64,000 nucleotides of DNA from Pelagibacteraceae bacterium AG-447-E22 (GTDB lineage: Bacteria; Pseudomonadota; Alphaproteobacteria; Pelagibacterales; Pelagibacteraceae), in assembly GCA_003212295.1 (NCBI GenBank), contig QCQC01000001.1, positions 23,989 through 87,988 of the forward strand, written 5' to 3'. Below the pieces are notes generated by a model that had not been told where the DNA came from, searched no databases, and saw nothing but the letters and a program-made list of their open reading frames with translations. The position numbers and the translations under genes were made by a program. This document shows, piece after piece, positions 21,554-30,789 of the stretch (the first letter of the stretch is position 1; every line of letters begins with the position of its first letter).

Positions 21554-22438
21554 TTAAGCTGCCAATTTTGATTTTATTTGGAAATCAAGTTTTTTTAAAT
21601 TTTCCATTAAATTATTTTCACTTTCACGATCTAAAAGACCTAAAGGCGGTAATAAATTCTCATAAATTTTATCTTCTTTAGATTTAAAAGTATGAAGAGC
21701 TGAAATTAAATTATATTTTTCAAAAGTATTTCTCACATCAATTAATTTTTGATTATAAATTTGCTCTTTTCCTAAAAAAAAATCATCATAAACTCTTCGA
21801 GCAAGTTGAGCAGTGACATTGCATGTCGCAGTTATGATACCTGCACATCCAAGTTCTAGTCCTTTTAATAATTTTGACTCTGAACCTGGCATTAGAGAAA
21901 AATTTTCTAATTTTAATTTTTCAAATAAATTATATGAACTATCTTTAACTCCTACTATTTGTTTTGGAAATCTTTTTACAAGTTCTTCTACACATTCTAG
22001 ACTAAATTTGTAGCCGCACAGTTTCTCAAAGTTGTAGAGAATTATTTGACATTCAGGAATAGCATCAACAACTTTAGAATAAAAGTTTAATACATCTTTG
22101 TCTTCATATTTGTAATAAGCTGGGGGCATAATTAAAAAATTTTTAAAACTTAATGATGTTGCTATCTTCATAAAATTGATAGTTTCATTTAATGAATTTA
22201 AACCTGTTCCGATCAAATATTTGTCTTTATACTTACTTTCAGATAAATTATTTAATAACTTTATTTTCTCTGAAATAGCTATTAGTTGTGCCTGTCCTGT
22301 GCTTCCAAAAATTGCGCTTCCGTGACAACCTTGGTCAATTAGTTTCTCAGCATGATCAATGGTTTTTTCAATATTTAAGCTCAAATCAGAATTTAAAACT
22401 GACATTGAAGCTGCAAAAATTCCACTTATTTTTGTCAT
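21554..22438 (-). CDS. Dihydrodipicolinate synthase/N-acetylneuraminate lyase family protein
   Basis: TIM-barrel family motifs 'GCHGSAIFGSTGQ', 'ILYNFEKLCGYKFS', 'IVGVKDSS'. Confidence 0.85.
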   Translation of the reverse strand: MTKISGIFAASMSVLNSDLSLNIEKTIDHAEKLIDQGCHGSAIFGSTGQAQLIAISEKIKLLNNLSESKYKDKYLIGTGLNSLNETINFMKIATSLSFKNFLIMPPAYYKYEDKDVLNFYSKVVDAIPECQIILYNFEKLCGYKFSLECVEELVKRFPKQIVGVKDSSYNLFEKLKLENFSLMPGSESKLLKGLELGCAGIITATCNVTAQLARRVYDDFFLGKEQIYNQKLIDVRNTFEKYNLISALHTFKSKEDKIYENLLPPLGLLDRESENNLMENLKKLDFQIKSKLAA

Positions 22439-22487
22439 AATAAAAATTTATATAAAAAATATACTCAGTAAAGTTTATAAATACCAT

Positions 22488-23450
22488 ATGAAAATTTTAG
22501 CAATTCAAAATAGAATGGGAATCGGTGATACTGTTATTTTTTTACCTTTTATAAAGGCTTTATATAAAAAATTTAATTCACCTATAAGTTTATTAGTAAA
22601 AGAAAGCTCGAAAGCAGATCAATATCTATTCCAAACCAATTACATTGATAAAATTTTTATTTTAGAAAGAGACGGTAACAATAACAGTAGACATAGTGGT
22701 TTATTCGGAAGTTTTAATTTAATTAATGATTTAAAAAAAAATAATTTTGAAAAAATTTTTATTTTTAATTCTTCTTTAAGATTTAATTTAATCGCTCGAT
22801 TTTCAAATATTCCAGAAATTTATCAGTATCCTTTATTTAATAAAAATAAACAACACATCACAGACACTCCAAAAAAGTTCTTAAAAGATAAATTAGACAT
22901 AAATGTTAATGAAGATCCCGATATCCAAATCAATGATGATTTAATATCGGAAGCAATAAAAAAATTTCAAATTAATAAAAATGAATTAAATATACTAATG
23001 GGCATAGGTGGCTCTGGACCCACAAAAAGAATACCATCAAGAGTATTTTTGGAAGTTATTGATAAAATTCTTAAAATAAAGAAATGTAAGTTTTTTCTCG
23101 CTACTGGTAAAAATAAGCAAGAACAGGTTATATTAAATGAAATATTAGATACTAAGTTCAGAAATTTTTGTGTACCTTTAGATAAATTTTCAATCAGAGA
23201 GACTTTACCAATTATAAAGAATTGTAATTTATCTATTTGTAACGACTCAAGCTTTAGTCATTTATCTGCAGCCTTGGGTGTTAAAACAATTACTTTAATG
23301 GCAGACACTCCATTAATATATGGAAATTATAGTTCAAATATGTTTCCAATTCTTCCTGATGGTGAAAAAACAGTTGGTCATAATACTTTAGGCAAAGAAA
23401 AGATTAACTCAGAAAAAATTTTTAATAAGTTGGTTGAAATAACTAATTAA
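22488..23450 (+). CDS. Glycosyltransferase family 9 (heptosyltransferase-like)
   Basis: 'MKILAIQNRMGIGDTVIFLPFIKAL', 'CNLSICNDSSFSHLSAALGVKTITLM'; start moved to ATG 22488 because the longer ORF overlaps the divergent gene. Confidence 0.85.
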   Translation: MKILAIQNRMGIGDTVIFLPFIKALYKKFNSPISLLVKESSKADQYLFQTNYIDKIFILERDGNNNSRHSGLFGSFNLINDLKKNNFEKIFIFNSSLRFNLIARFSNIPEIYQYPLFNKNKQHITDTPKKFLKDKLDINVNEDPDIQINDDLISEAIKKFQINKNELNILMGIGGSGPTKRIPSRVFLEVIDKILKIKKCKFFLATGKNKQEQVILNEILDTKFRNFCVPLDKFSIRETLPIIKNCNLSICNDSSFSHLSAALGVKTITLMADTPLIYGNYSSNMFPILPDGEKTVGHNTLGKEKINSEKIFNKLVEITN

Positions 23451-23950
23451 GAAATATCATTTAATACTATATCCTTAGCTTCATTTACTATCGAAGAAAG
23501 TCTAGAAGTTTCAGGAGATATGTCAGGATGAATTTTTTTTTGAATTTTAATATAAGCTTTGTTAACATCTTCTTTAGTAACTTTTTTATTCATGTCTAAA
23601 TTCAAAATTTTATAAGCTTCCGAGATGGATATAGACGATTGGTTGTTTGAGTTTGCTTGATTAAAAGAAAATCTTCCTGATCTTCTCAATGTTTGAATTA
23701 ATCTAAAAAGTGAAATTAATTGAAAAATAGATAAGCCTTTTAATTTCAACAAGGCAAGACTTGCAAGTGTAAGAGGTAAAGTTAACAAAAATCTACCAGC
23801 AACAGCAAACAAAATTGCTAAAGCAATCAAGCCAATTATTAAGAGAAATCTCAGAGTTTTTGATATCTTTTTTGATGAAATATTACTAATAAATTTTAAT
23901 AGAAAATAGAAAATAGTTAATATTACTACTGTATAAATAATTATATTCAT
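23447..23950 (-). CDS. Membrane-anchored DnaJ-domain protein (TIM14-like)
   Basis: N-terminal TM segments, C-terminal J-domain 'SISEAYKILNLDMNKKVTKEDVNKAYIKIQKKIHPDISPE'. Confidence 0.85.
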   Translation of the reverse strand: MNIIIYTVVILTIFYFLLKFISNISSKKISKTLRFLLIIGLIALAILFAVAGRFLLTLPLTLASLALLKLKGLSIFQLISLFRLIQTLRRSGRFSFNQANSNNQSSISISEAYKILNLDMNKKVTKEDVNKAYIKIQKKIHPDISPETSRLSSIVNEAKDIVLNDIS

Positions 23951-23964
23951 ATATTTGTACCTAA

Positions 23965-26040
23965 ATGAAAATACCACAACTTAAAAAAAAACCAGAGTTA
24001 AAATCTTGTCACAATGTAACATGGGAAGATAATTATAGCTGGGTACATCAGAAAAATATTCTTGAAGTTTTAAGAGATAGCTCAAAATTACTTCCCGAGG
24101 TAAGAGAATATCTTGAGCAAGAAAATAATTATACAGAGTATAACTTAAAAGATACTAAAAAGTTTCAAAAACAAATATTTGACGAAATTAAAGGTAGGAT
24201 AAAATTAGATGATGAGTCGTTGAAGTTTAAAGATTATCGTTATGAATATTGGACTAAAACAACAACTGAAGGAAACTATTCTATCAAGCTTCGGAAAAAA
24301 ATTGATTCTAATGAAATTGAAGAAATTTGGAACGGAGATAAAGAAAAAGAAAAATTACAAACTGAATATTTTGGTGTTGGTGATTTAGAGGTAAGCTACA
24401 ACGACAAATATTTAGCTTATTCATTAGATTTAAAAGGATCTGAATATTTTACAATATATCTAAGAGAGATCTCATCTGGAAAATTAATTACAGAAAAAAT
24501 TAAAGATACTAGTGGAAGTATTACATTTAGTTTAGACGATAATTACATTTTCTATTCAAAACTTGATGAATTTCATAGACCTAGAAAAATTTACAGGCAT
24601 AAAATAGGATCATCTCTTGAGGAGGATGAGCTAATTTTTGAAGAAAAAAGTGATGCCTTTACAGTGGGGATTAGCCTTAGCTCAGACGAAAAATACTTTT
24701 TTATAACCACATCAGATCATAATACGTCAGAACAATATTTCTTTGAGGTAAATGAAAAAACACCAAAGCCAAAATTAATTAAAAAAAGAAAAAAAGGGAT
24801 AATTTATTCTGTAAATTCGTGGGATAATCATTTTTATTGCCATACCAATGAGGATGCAGAAGATTTCAAAATTGAAAAATGTGACGATCTAATTAATCAA
24901 AATTGGGAAATTTATATTCATCCTAAAAATGAAGTTCTTATAGGTGGATTAATATTTTTAAACAATTGGATCATCAGAGGGGAAAAATCAAATGCTTTAG
25001 GGAAATTGTTTATAAAAAATAATCAAACTGGGATTGAGGAAGAACTTAAGTTTACTGATGAAAAAGTTATTGTACCCGGTATTTCTTTAATACAAAGGGA
25101 TAAAAATACTGATTTAGTTTATTTATCATATTCATCACCAAAAACACCTAGTAAAACTTACTTGTACAATTTAAATACAAAAGAAAAAAAACTAGTTAAA
25201 GAACAAGAAATTCCATCTGGTCATAATCCTGATGACTATATAGTAGAAAGATTAGAATGCCCATCTCATGACGGAAGATTGGTTCCAATAACAATTACTA
25301 GACATAAAAAAACTAAAATAGATGGATCAGCTAATCTACTTTTGTATGGTTATGGATCTTATGGAAGTTCAATGACACCAGATTTTTCTTCAACTAAATT
25401 CAGTTTAATTGATAGAGGTATTATTTGGGTAACAGCACATATCAGAGGTGGAATGGAAAGAGGTATGAAATGGTGGAAAGAAGGAAAACTTCTCAATAAA
25501 AAAAATACTTTTGAAGATTACATCTACTCAGCAAAATATTTAGTCGAAAAAAATTATACTTCTAAAGGAAAAATAATTGGCATGGGAGGATCTGCAGGTG
25601 GTTTATTAATGGGAGCTGTTGTAAACCAAGCACCACAATTATTTTTAGGAATTATAATGGCAGTCCCTTTCGTAGATTCTCTGACAACAAATCTTGATCA
25701 TTCTTTACCTCTAACAGTCGGTGAATTTGATGAATTTGGAAATGCAAAAGATAATAAGGATCATTTTAATTATATATTTTCTTACGCTCCATATAATAAT
25801 ATTAAAAAAATGGATTATCCTAATATATTAATCACAACTAGTTTGAGTGATAATAGAGTCTTGTTTGATGAACCATTAAAATATACCGCCAAGCTAAGAG
25901 ATTTGAAAACTGATAATAATTTACTTCTTTTGAAAACTGAAATGAATGCTGGTCATGGCGGTAAGTCTGGACGAGATGGTGCTATTGAAGAAATTGCTCT
26001 TGATTATGCATTTATCTTAAAAATCACAAAAAAAATTTAA
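23965..26040 (+). CDS. ptrB: Oligopeptidase B (S9A serine peptidase)
   Basis: 'GMGGSAGGLLMGAVVNQAP' catalytic Ser motif, 'MNAGHGGKSGR' catalytic His; beta-propeller N-terminus. Confidence 0.93.
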   Translation: MKIPQLKKKPELKSCHNVTWEDNYSWVHQKNILEVLRDSSKLLPEVREYLEQENNYTEYNLKDTKKFQKQIFDEIKGRIKLDDESLKFKDYRYEYWTKTTTEGNYSIKLRKKIDSNEIEEIWNGDKEKEKLQTEYFGVGDLEVSYNDKYLAYSLDLKGSEYFTIYLREISSGKLITEKIKDTSGSITFSLDDNYIFYSKLDEFHRPRKIYRHKIGSSLEEDELIFEEKSDAFTVGISLSSDEKYFFITTSDHNTSEQYFFEVNEKTPKPKLIKKRKKGIIYSVNSWDNHFYCHTNEDAEDFKIEKCDDLINQNWEIYIHPKNEVLIGGLIFLNNWIIRGEKSNALGKLFIKNNQTGIEEELKFTDEKVIVPGISLIQRDKNTDLVYLSYSSPKTPSKTYLYNLNTKEKKLVKEQEIPSGHNPDDYIVERLECPSHDGRLVPITITRHKKTKIDGSANLLLYGYGSYGSSMTPDFSSTKFSLIDRGIIWVTAHIRGGMERGMKWWKEGKLLNKKNTFEDYIYSAKYLVEKNYTSKGKIIGMGGSAGGLLMGAVVNQAPQLFLGIIMAVPFVDSLTTNLDHSLPLTVGEFDEFGNAKDNKDHFNYIFSYAPYNNIKKMDYPNILITTSLSDNRVLFDEPLKYTAKLRDLKTDNNLLLLKTEMNAGHGGKSGRDGAIEEIALDYAFILKITKKI

Positions 26041-26049
26041 TTTTTTATT

Positions 26050-26079
26050 CTTGAAAAAAAAATAATAATTCCCACATAT
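26050..26079 (+). promoter_or_regulatory. Putative RpoH-type promoter of hsp20
   Basis: CTTGAAA (26050-26056) - 14 nt - CCCACATAT (26071-26079); similar to the groES upstream element. Confidence 0.65.
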
Positions 26080-26084
26080 AATCA

Positions 26085-26107
26085 GTAGGTCGCCTGATGG
26101 GGCTTAC
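26085..26107 (+). promoter_or_regulatory. 5'UTR hairpin of hsp20 mRNA
   Basis: GUAGGUC(G)CC-UGAU-GGGGCUUAC: 9 pairs including two G-U, one bulged G. Confidence 0.6.
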
Positions 26108-26139
26108 AAAAACAAACTTGCTTAAAAAGGAGGATATAT

Positions 26140-26586
26140 ATGACAAGTAAGGATCTATCTATATTTAATACACTAAGACCTTTTTCTATTGGTTTTGACG
26201 ACATGTTTGACCAATTTGAAAACATGTTAGGTAATGGTGGATTAACTATGCAGTCAAATTACCCACCATACAACATTAGAAAAACAGGTAAGGACAACTA
26301 CGCTATCGAGGTTGCTTTAGCTGGGTTTAATAAAGATGATGTTGAAGTGGAGTTTGAGGATAATTTATTAACAGTTAGAACAAAACAAGTTAATAAATCT
26401 GATAGTAAAAATGAAGATGGTGAAGTAATTCATCGAGGTATTTCTCAAAGACAATTTGCTAGATCATTTACAATTGCAGATGATGTGAAGGTAAATGGTG
26501 CTGAGTTAAAAGATGGTCTTTTAACAATAGCTTGTGAAAGAATTTTACCAGATCATAAGAAAAAAAGACTTATAGACATTAAATAA
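26140..26586 (+). CDS. ibpA: Small heat shock protein Hsp20 (IbpA-like)
   Basis: alpha-crystallin domain 'YPPYNIRKTGKDNYAIEVALAGFNKDDVEVEFEDNLLTVR...GISQRQFARSFTIADDVKV'. Confidence 0.95.
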   Translation: MTSKDLSIFNTLRPFSIGFDDMFDQFENMLGNGGLTMQSNYPPYNIRKTGKDNYAIEVALAGFNKDDVEVEFEDNLLTVRTKQVNKSDSKNEDGEVIHRGISQRQFARSFTIADDVKVNGAELKDGLLTIACERILPDHKKKRLIDIK

Positions 26587-26597
26587 GTAAAACCTTG

Positions 26598-26622
26598 CTT
26601 GCGGAGATTTACTCTCCGCAAG
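26598..26622 (+). terminator. Hairpin between hsp20 and convergent gene (possible terminator)
   Basis: CTTGCGGAG-ATTTACT-CTCCGCAAG, 9-bp perfect stem; T run weak. Confidence 0.65.
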
Positions 26623-26626
26623 AAGT

Positions 26627-26932
26627 TTAAAAACACCCATTAGACACAAATCCCACTACTATAGAGTTGGTATCTATTTCAAATTTTCTTTCACATGGAA
26701 TTCCATATTTTTTACTCTGATAAACAAAGATAGTATTTCCTACTTCATTCTTAAAGTCTTTATCGGGCTTACCTAAATCAATTTTTAAATCATTCGAGTT
26801 TTTACCGATATATTCGCTCAATTTTTGATTTTCTTTTTTAATTATATCTTCTGTTTTTTCTTTAATTGATTGACAGCCTGTAACTGAAATCACTAAAAAA
26901 AAAATAATAAGTAAATATCTAAATTTTTTCAT
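26627..26932 (-). CDS. Small lipoprotein, SmpA/OmlA-like
   Basis: Lipobox 'VTGCQS'; 'LGKPDKDFKNEVGNTIFVYQSKKYGIPCERKFEID'. Confidence 0.55.
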   Translation of the reverse strand: MKKFRYLLIIFFLVISVTGCQSIKEKTEDIIKKENQKLSEYIGKNSNDLKIDLGKPDKDFKNEVGNTIFVYQSKKYGIPCERKFEIDTNSIVVGFVSNGCF

Positions 26933-27058
26933 AATTTTATAATAACTATGAAATTATGGCATAAATATAAACCTCTGGGTTGAAATTTGTGAATAAAGGT
27001 TAGTTTTAAAGGGTAATTTAAAAAAGAATCAAATAATTAAAAATGTTAAGGAGGATTA

Positions 27059-28369
27059 ATGTTAGAAAATTATTTTAATTATAAAAAACATAAAACTGAT
27101 TTCAAAACTGAAGTAATAGCAGGAACAACAACTTTTCTGACTATGGCTTACATAATGTTTTTAAACCCGTTTATATTATCAGGTGAATTTGCTGGACCTG
27201 ATAAAGGTTTCTTTGATTTCGGTGCAGTATATACAGCAACAATTTTAGCAACAGCTTTAGCATGTTTCATAATGGCATTTTATGGAAAGACCTGGCCTAT
27301 AGGGCTTGCTCCAGGCATGGGAATAAATGCATTTGTAGCGTTTGGTGTATGTGCAGGAATGGGTTATACGCCTCAAGAGGCTTTGGGAGCTGTATTGGTT
27401 GCTGGGGTGTTGTTTTTAATAATATCTTTAACACCAATAAGAGCATGGTTGATTAACTCAATTCCAAAAAGTTTAAAACTAGGTATTGGGGCTGGAATAG
27501 GTTTATTCTTAGCTATTATTGGACTTCAAATAATGGAAGTTGTTGTTGATAATCCAGTTACATTAGTACAATTAGGCGATTTGAGTGATCCTTTAGTTTT
27601 ACTAGGGTGTGCAACATTCATTGCAATAATCGTTTTAGAAAAGATGAATGTAAAAGGTAATATCATTATAGGTATTCTTGTATTTAGTATAATCGCATGG
27701 GTTGCTGGCCTTGCTAAATTCAATGGTATTGCAAGCTCTCCACCTTCAATGACTTATCTTTTTGAATTTGACTTATCAGCTGCAATGACGGCAGGAATGT
27801 CTACGGTAATTTTTACTTTATTATTTATCGATTTTTTCGATACTGCAGGAACTTTAACTTCGGTTGCCAATGTAGCTGGTAAAGTAGGAAAAGATGGAAA
27901 AGTCGCAGACATTAATAAAGCAATGTTATCTGACAGTGTAAGTACTGTAGCAGGTGCAATGATGGGGACTACGACTGTTACTAGTTATGTTGAGTCAGGT
28001 GCTGGTGTTAAAGCTGGTGGCAAAACTGGAATGACATCATTAGTAATTGGAGTATTATTTTTAGCGTGTATATTTTTTGCACCTCTAGCAACAAGCTTAC
28101 CGAAACAAATCGATGGTGCAGCTTTATTGTTTGTGTCAGTGCTTTTTATTAGAAATATTACTGATATAGAATGGAATGATATTTCTGAGTCTGCTCCAGC
28201 AATACTTGCTATGATATCCATGCCTTTAACTTATAGTATTAGTAATGGTATTGCACTTGCATTTGTTTCTTATGCTTTAATCAAAATATTTACTGGAAAG
28301 TTTTCAAGCACTTCACCAGCAATATGGGTAGTTGCAATATTAAGTGTTATAAGTTTTGCAGTTGCTTAA
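27059..28369 (+). CDS. NCS2 family (AzgA-type) purine permease
   Basis: 'YFNYKKHKTDFKTEVIAGTTTFLTMAYIMFLNPFIL', 'GMGINAFVAFGV', 'FFDTAGTLTSVANVAG', 'TTTVTSYVESGAGVKAGGKTG'. Confidence 0.95.
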   Translation: MLENYFNYKKHKTDFKTEVIAGTTTFLTMAYIMFLNPFILSGEFAGPDKGFFDFGAVYTATILATALACFIMAFYGKTWPIGLAPGMGINAFVAFGVCAGMGYTPQEALGAVLVAGVLFLIISLTPIRAWLINSIPKSLKLGIGAGIGLFLAIIGLQIMEVVVDNPVTLVQLGDLSDPLVLLGCATFIAIIVLEKMNVKGNIIIGILVFSIIAWVAGLAKFNGIASSPPSMTYLFEFDLSAAMTAGMSTVIFTLLFIDFFDTAGTLTSVANVAGKVGKDGKVADINKAMLSDSVSTVAGAMMGTTTVTSYVESGAGVKAGGKTGMTSLVIGVLFLACIFFAPLATSLPKQIDGAALLFVSVLFIRNITDIEWNDISESAPAILAMISMPLTYSISNGIALAFVSYALIKIFTGKFSSTSPAIWVVAILSVISFAVA

Positions 28370-28380
28370 AAAGTTAGTTT

Positions 28381-28408
28381 AATAGGGCTAGTTAAAACTA
28401 GCCCTATT
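28381..28408 (+). terminator. Bidirectional terminator hairpin between convergent genes
   Basis: AATAGGGCTAGTT-AA-AACTAGCCCTATT, long perfect inverted repeat. Confidence 0.85.
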
Positions 28409-28925
28409 AATTTCTTCTAATAATTTCTTCAATAGATAATTCTTCATAATGCTCGGTTGGCTGCACAATCCAAGGATCAGAGTCTAATCTTATTGGACAA
28501 AAATCTGGTTCAAAAGTAGACGATTTTTTTTTCCATAAGCAAGCTGTTTTTACTTCTTTAATAAATTCTTTAGTAGGTCCATAATTCTTTAACCATTCAA
28601 TACTTTTGTTTAAAGTTAGACCGGTATCTGAGAGATCATCAATTAATAATACTTTGCTAAAATCTTTATTATTCGCTAATGAGCTTATCTCTCTGGCGAA
28701 CATGAGTTGTCCTTGTTGATCTTCAAGACCTTTCCCCGAGTAACTTTGTATTACAATATAAGCAATAGGTAACTTTAAAATTCTTGAAAGAATATCTATA
28801 ATAGGTGCCGCACCTCTCATAATTCCAATAAGCACAGTTGGTTTATAATTATTATGAATTTGTATTGCTAGTTTTTCAACAATTTTGGTATACTCTTGAA
28901 AGCTTATGATTAATTTCTCTGCCAT
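28407..28925 (-). CDS. Purine (xanthine/hypoxanthine-type) phosphoribosyltransferase
   Basis: PRT motif 'VLLIDDLSDTGLTL', 'LIGIMRGAAPI'; convergent with a purine permease. Confidence 0.82.
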   Translation of the reverse strand: MAEKLIISFQEYTKIVEKLAIQIHNNYKPTVLIGIMRGAAPIIDILSRILKLPIAYIVIQSYSGKGLEDQQGQLMFAREISSLANNKDFSKVLLIDDLSDTGLTLNKSIEWLKNYGPTKEFIKEVKTACLWKKKSSTFEPDFCPIRLDSDPWIVQPTEHYEELSIEEIIRRN

Positions 28926-28973
28926 GAATTTTTTTATCATATAAAAAAAAATAAAAAAGATTAAAAAGTAAAA

Positions 28974-29867
28974 ATGAAAATATTTGATTGTTTTATGTAT
29001 TTTGATGAAGAAACTGTTTGTGATATTAGACTTAATTATCTAAACAAATATGTTGATTATTTTGTAATTGTAGAGAGCACCTTTACGCATAAAGGTGAGA
29101 AAAGAAAGCTTAAATTTAACCATGAAAAATTCAGTAGATTTAAAGATAAAATTATATACCTAATTTATGATACAGAGCCAAAAGATATTAGACCTGTTAA
29201 AGAAAACGATACTCGAACAATAAAACTTGAAAAAGATATAATTAATGCGGGACATCGTGAAAATGGTCAACGAAATTTTATTGAGCATGGATTAAGAAAT
29301 GCAGATGAAAATGATATGATTATTTTATCTGATGTAGATGAGATACCAAACCTCGAAAACACAAATTTTCAAGAGATAAATAATAAGATAATTCTATTTA
29401 AACAAGATATGTTTTATTATAAATTTAATCTTACACTTCCAAATTTTACTTGGGTTGGAACAAAGTGTTGTAGAAAAAAAAACTTAAAAAATCCTCAATG
29501 GTTGAGAAATATCAAGGATAGAAATTATCCTTTTTATAGAATAGATACTTTATTCTCAGAATTAAAATATACAAACATGAAATTTATTGAAAATGGAGGG
29601 TGGCATTTTTCAAATATAAAAACTCCAAGAGAAATCCGTTATAAATTAACTTCTTACCTTCATCACGGTGAATTTGACCAAAACCCTCTATCAATTGATG
29701 AAATTCAAAATATTATTGAAAATAAAAAAGCAATTTATAATTTAAATGTTGATCAAAGATCAAATAAAATTGGTTTTGGTGGAAATCAGCTTGTTCAATA
29801 TCCAATTAATAAACTACCTAAATATATACAAGATAATATTAATAATTATAAGGATTGGATTGATTAA
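28974..29867 (+). CDS. Glycosyltransferase family 17-like (beta-1,4-N-acetylglucosaminyltransferase family)
   Basis: 'MKIFDCFMYFDEETVCDIRLNYLNKYVDYFVIVESTFTHKGEKRKLKF', 'IILSDVDEIPN', 'GGWHFSN'. Confidence 0.85.
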   Translation: MKIFDCFMYFDEETVCDIRLNYLNKYVDYFVIVESTFTHKGEKRKLKFNHEKFSRFKDKIIYLIYDTEPKDIRPVKENDTRTIKLEKDIINAGHRENGQRNFIEHGLRNADENDMIILSDVDEIPNLENTNFQEINNKIILFKQDMFYYKFNLTLPNFTWVGTKCCRKKNLKNPQWLRNIKDRNYPFYRIDTLFSELKYTNMKFIENGGWHFSNIKTPREIRYKLTSYLHHGEFDQNPLSIDEIQNIIENKKAIYNLNVDQRSNKIGFGGNQLVQYPINKLPKYIQDNINNYKDWID

Positions 29868-29869
29868 TT

Positions 29870-30157
29870 ATGAAAGCTTATTGGATTTGTTTATATGAAA
29901 AAATTATAAATCCAGAAAAATTAAAGGAATATGCAACTAAAGCTAAACCAGCTGTAGAAAAGTATTCTGGAAGATTTTTAGCTAGAGGTGGAAGAAATAG
30001 AACAAATGATGGTATAAACTCCCCAAGAGTAGTTATTGTTCAATTTCCAAATTACAATGCTGCTATTGAGTGTTATGACTCTGACGAGTATCAAAAAGCG
30101 CACAATATACTAAAAGATCACGTTGTAAGGCATCATCAAATAGTTGAGGGTATTTAA
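29870..30157 (+). CDS. DUF1330 family protein
   Basis: 'KAYWICLYEKIINPEKLKEYATKAKPAVEKYSGRFLARGG' and 'VVIVQFPNYNAAIECYDSDEYQKA'. Confidence 0.9.
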   Translation: MKAYWICLYEKIINPEKLKEYATKAKPAVEKYSGRFLARGGRNRTNDGINSPRVVIVQFPNYNAAIECYDSDEYQKAHNILKDHVVRHHQIVEGI

Positions 30158-30789
30158 TATTGAATGGGTTCTGGATCAATACTTCTCCATAAATACCATG
30201 TTGCAACTGAACAATATGGAGAAAAATTTTTTTTAAGAGAGTTAATAAATCTTTCAGGTGGCAAATATTTTTTTTTATAATTTTTAGATATAGCTCTCAA
30301 AAGACCTATATCTTGCACAGGCCAAATGTTAGGCCTGTTATATGTGAAAAGTAATATCATTTCCGCAGACCATCTTCCAATTTGTCTCAAATTAGATAAA
30401 TATTGTATCGCCTCTTCATCGTCCATTTTATTTATTAATTTTGGTTTAAAAGATTTACATAGTATTTGTTTAGATAAGCTTTGAATTCCTAAAACTTTCT
30501 GACGACTGAGACCACATTTTTTTAGTTCGGAGAAAGTTAGTTTTGAAACTATTTTTGGATTAATTTTGCCATTACATTTTTTTTTAAATTTTAAAAAAAC
30601 AGAATTCGCAGCCACAACACTTATCTGTTGTCCAATTATACTTTTACACAATGAAAAAAAAATATCTTTTCTTGAAGTTAAAATAGTTTCTGATGGACCC
30701 TCATAATTTTTAATCAATTTAGACATTATCTTGTCTTTCTTGGATAGATATTTTTTTGCTTTACCCCAATATTTAGGACGTTTAGTCAT
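30154..30789 (-). CDS. alkA: DNA-3-methyladenine glycosylase II
   Basis: HhH-GPD family: 'IIGQQISVVAANSVF', 'LRQIGRWSAEMILLFTYNRPNIWPVQDIGL'. Confidence 0.88.
   Translation of the reverse strand: MTKRPKYWGKAKKYLSKKDKIMSKLIKNYEGPSETILTSRKDIFFSLCKSIIGQQISVVAANSVFLKFKKKCNGKINPKIVSKLTFSELKKCGLSRQKVLGIQSLSKQILCKSFKPKLINKMDDEEAIQYLSNLRQIGRWSAEMILLFTYNRPNIWPVQDIGLLRAISKNYKKKYLPPERFINSLKKNFSPYCSVATWYLWRSIDPEPIQY

Noticed and set aside
22359-22487. N-terminal extension of the GT9 ORF
   Set aside because: Antisense to the divergent DHDPS-family gene; family-typical start MKILAIQNRMGIGDT at 22488.
26933-27058. Possible purine riboswitch before the NCS2 permease
   Set aside because: Only a short AACC-TCTG-GGTT hairpin and possible alternative AACCT/AGGTT pairing; the three-way-junction purine aptamer core is not recognisable.
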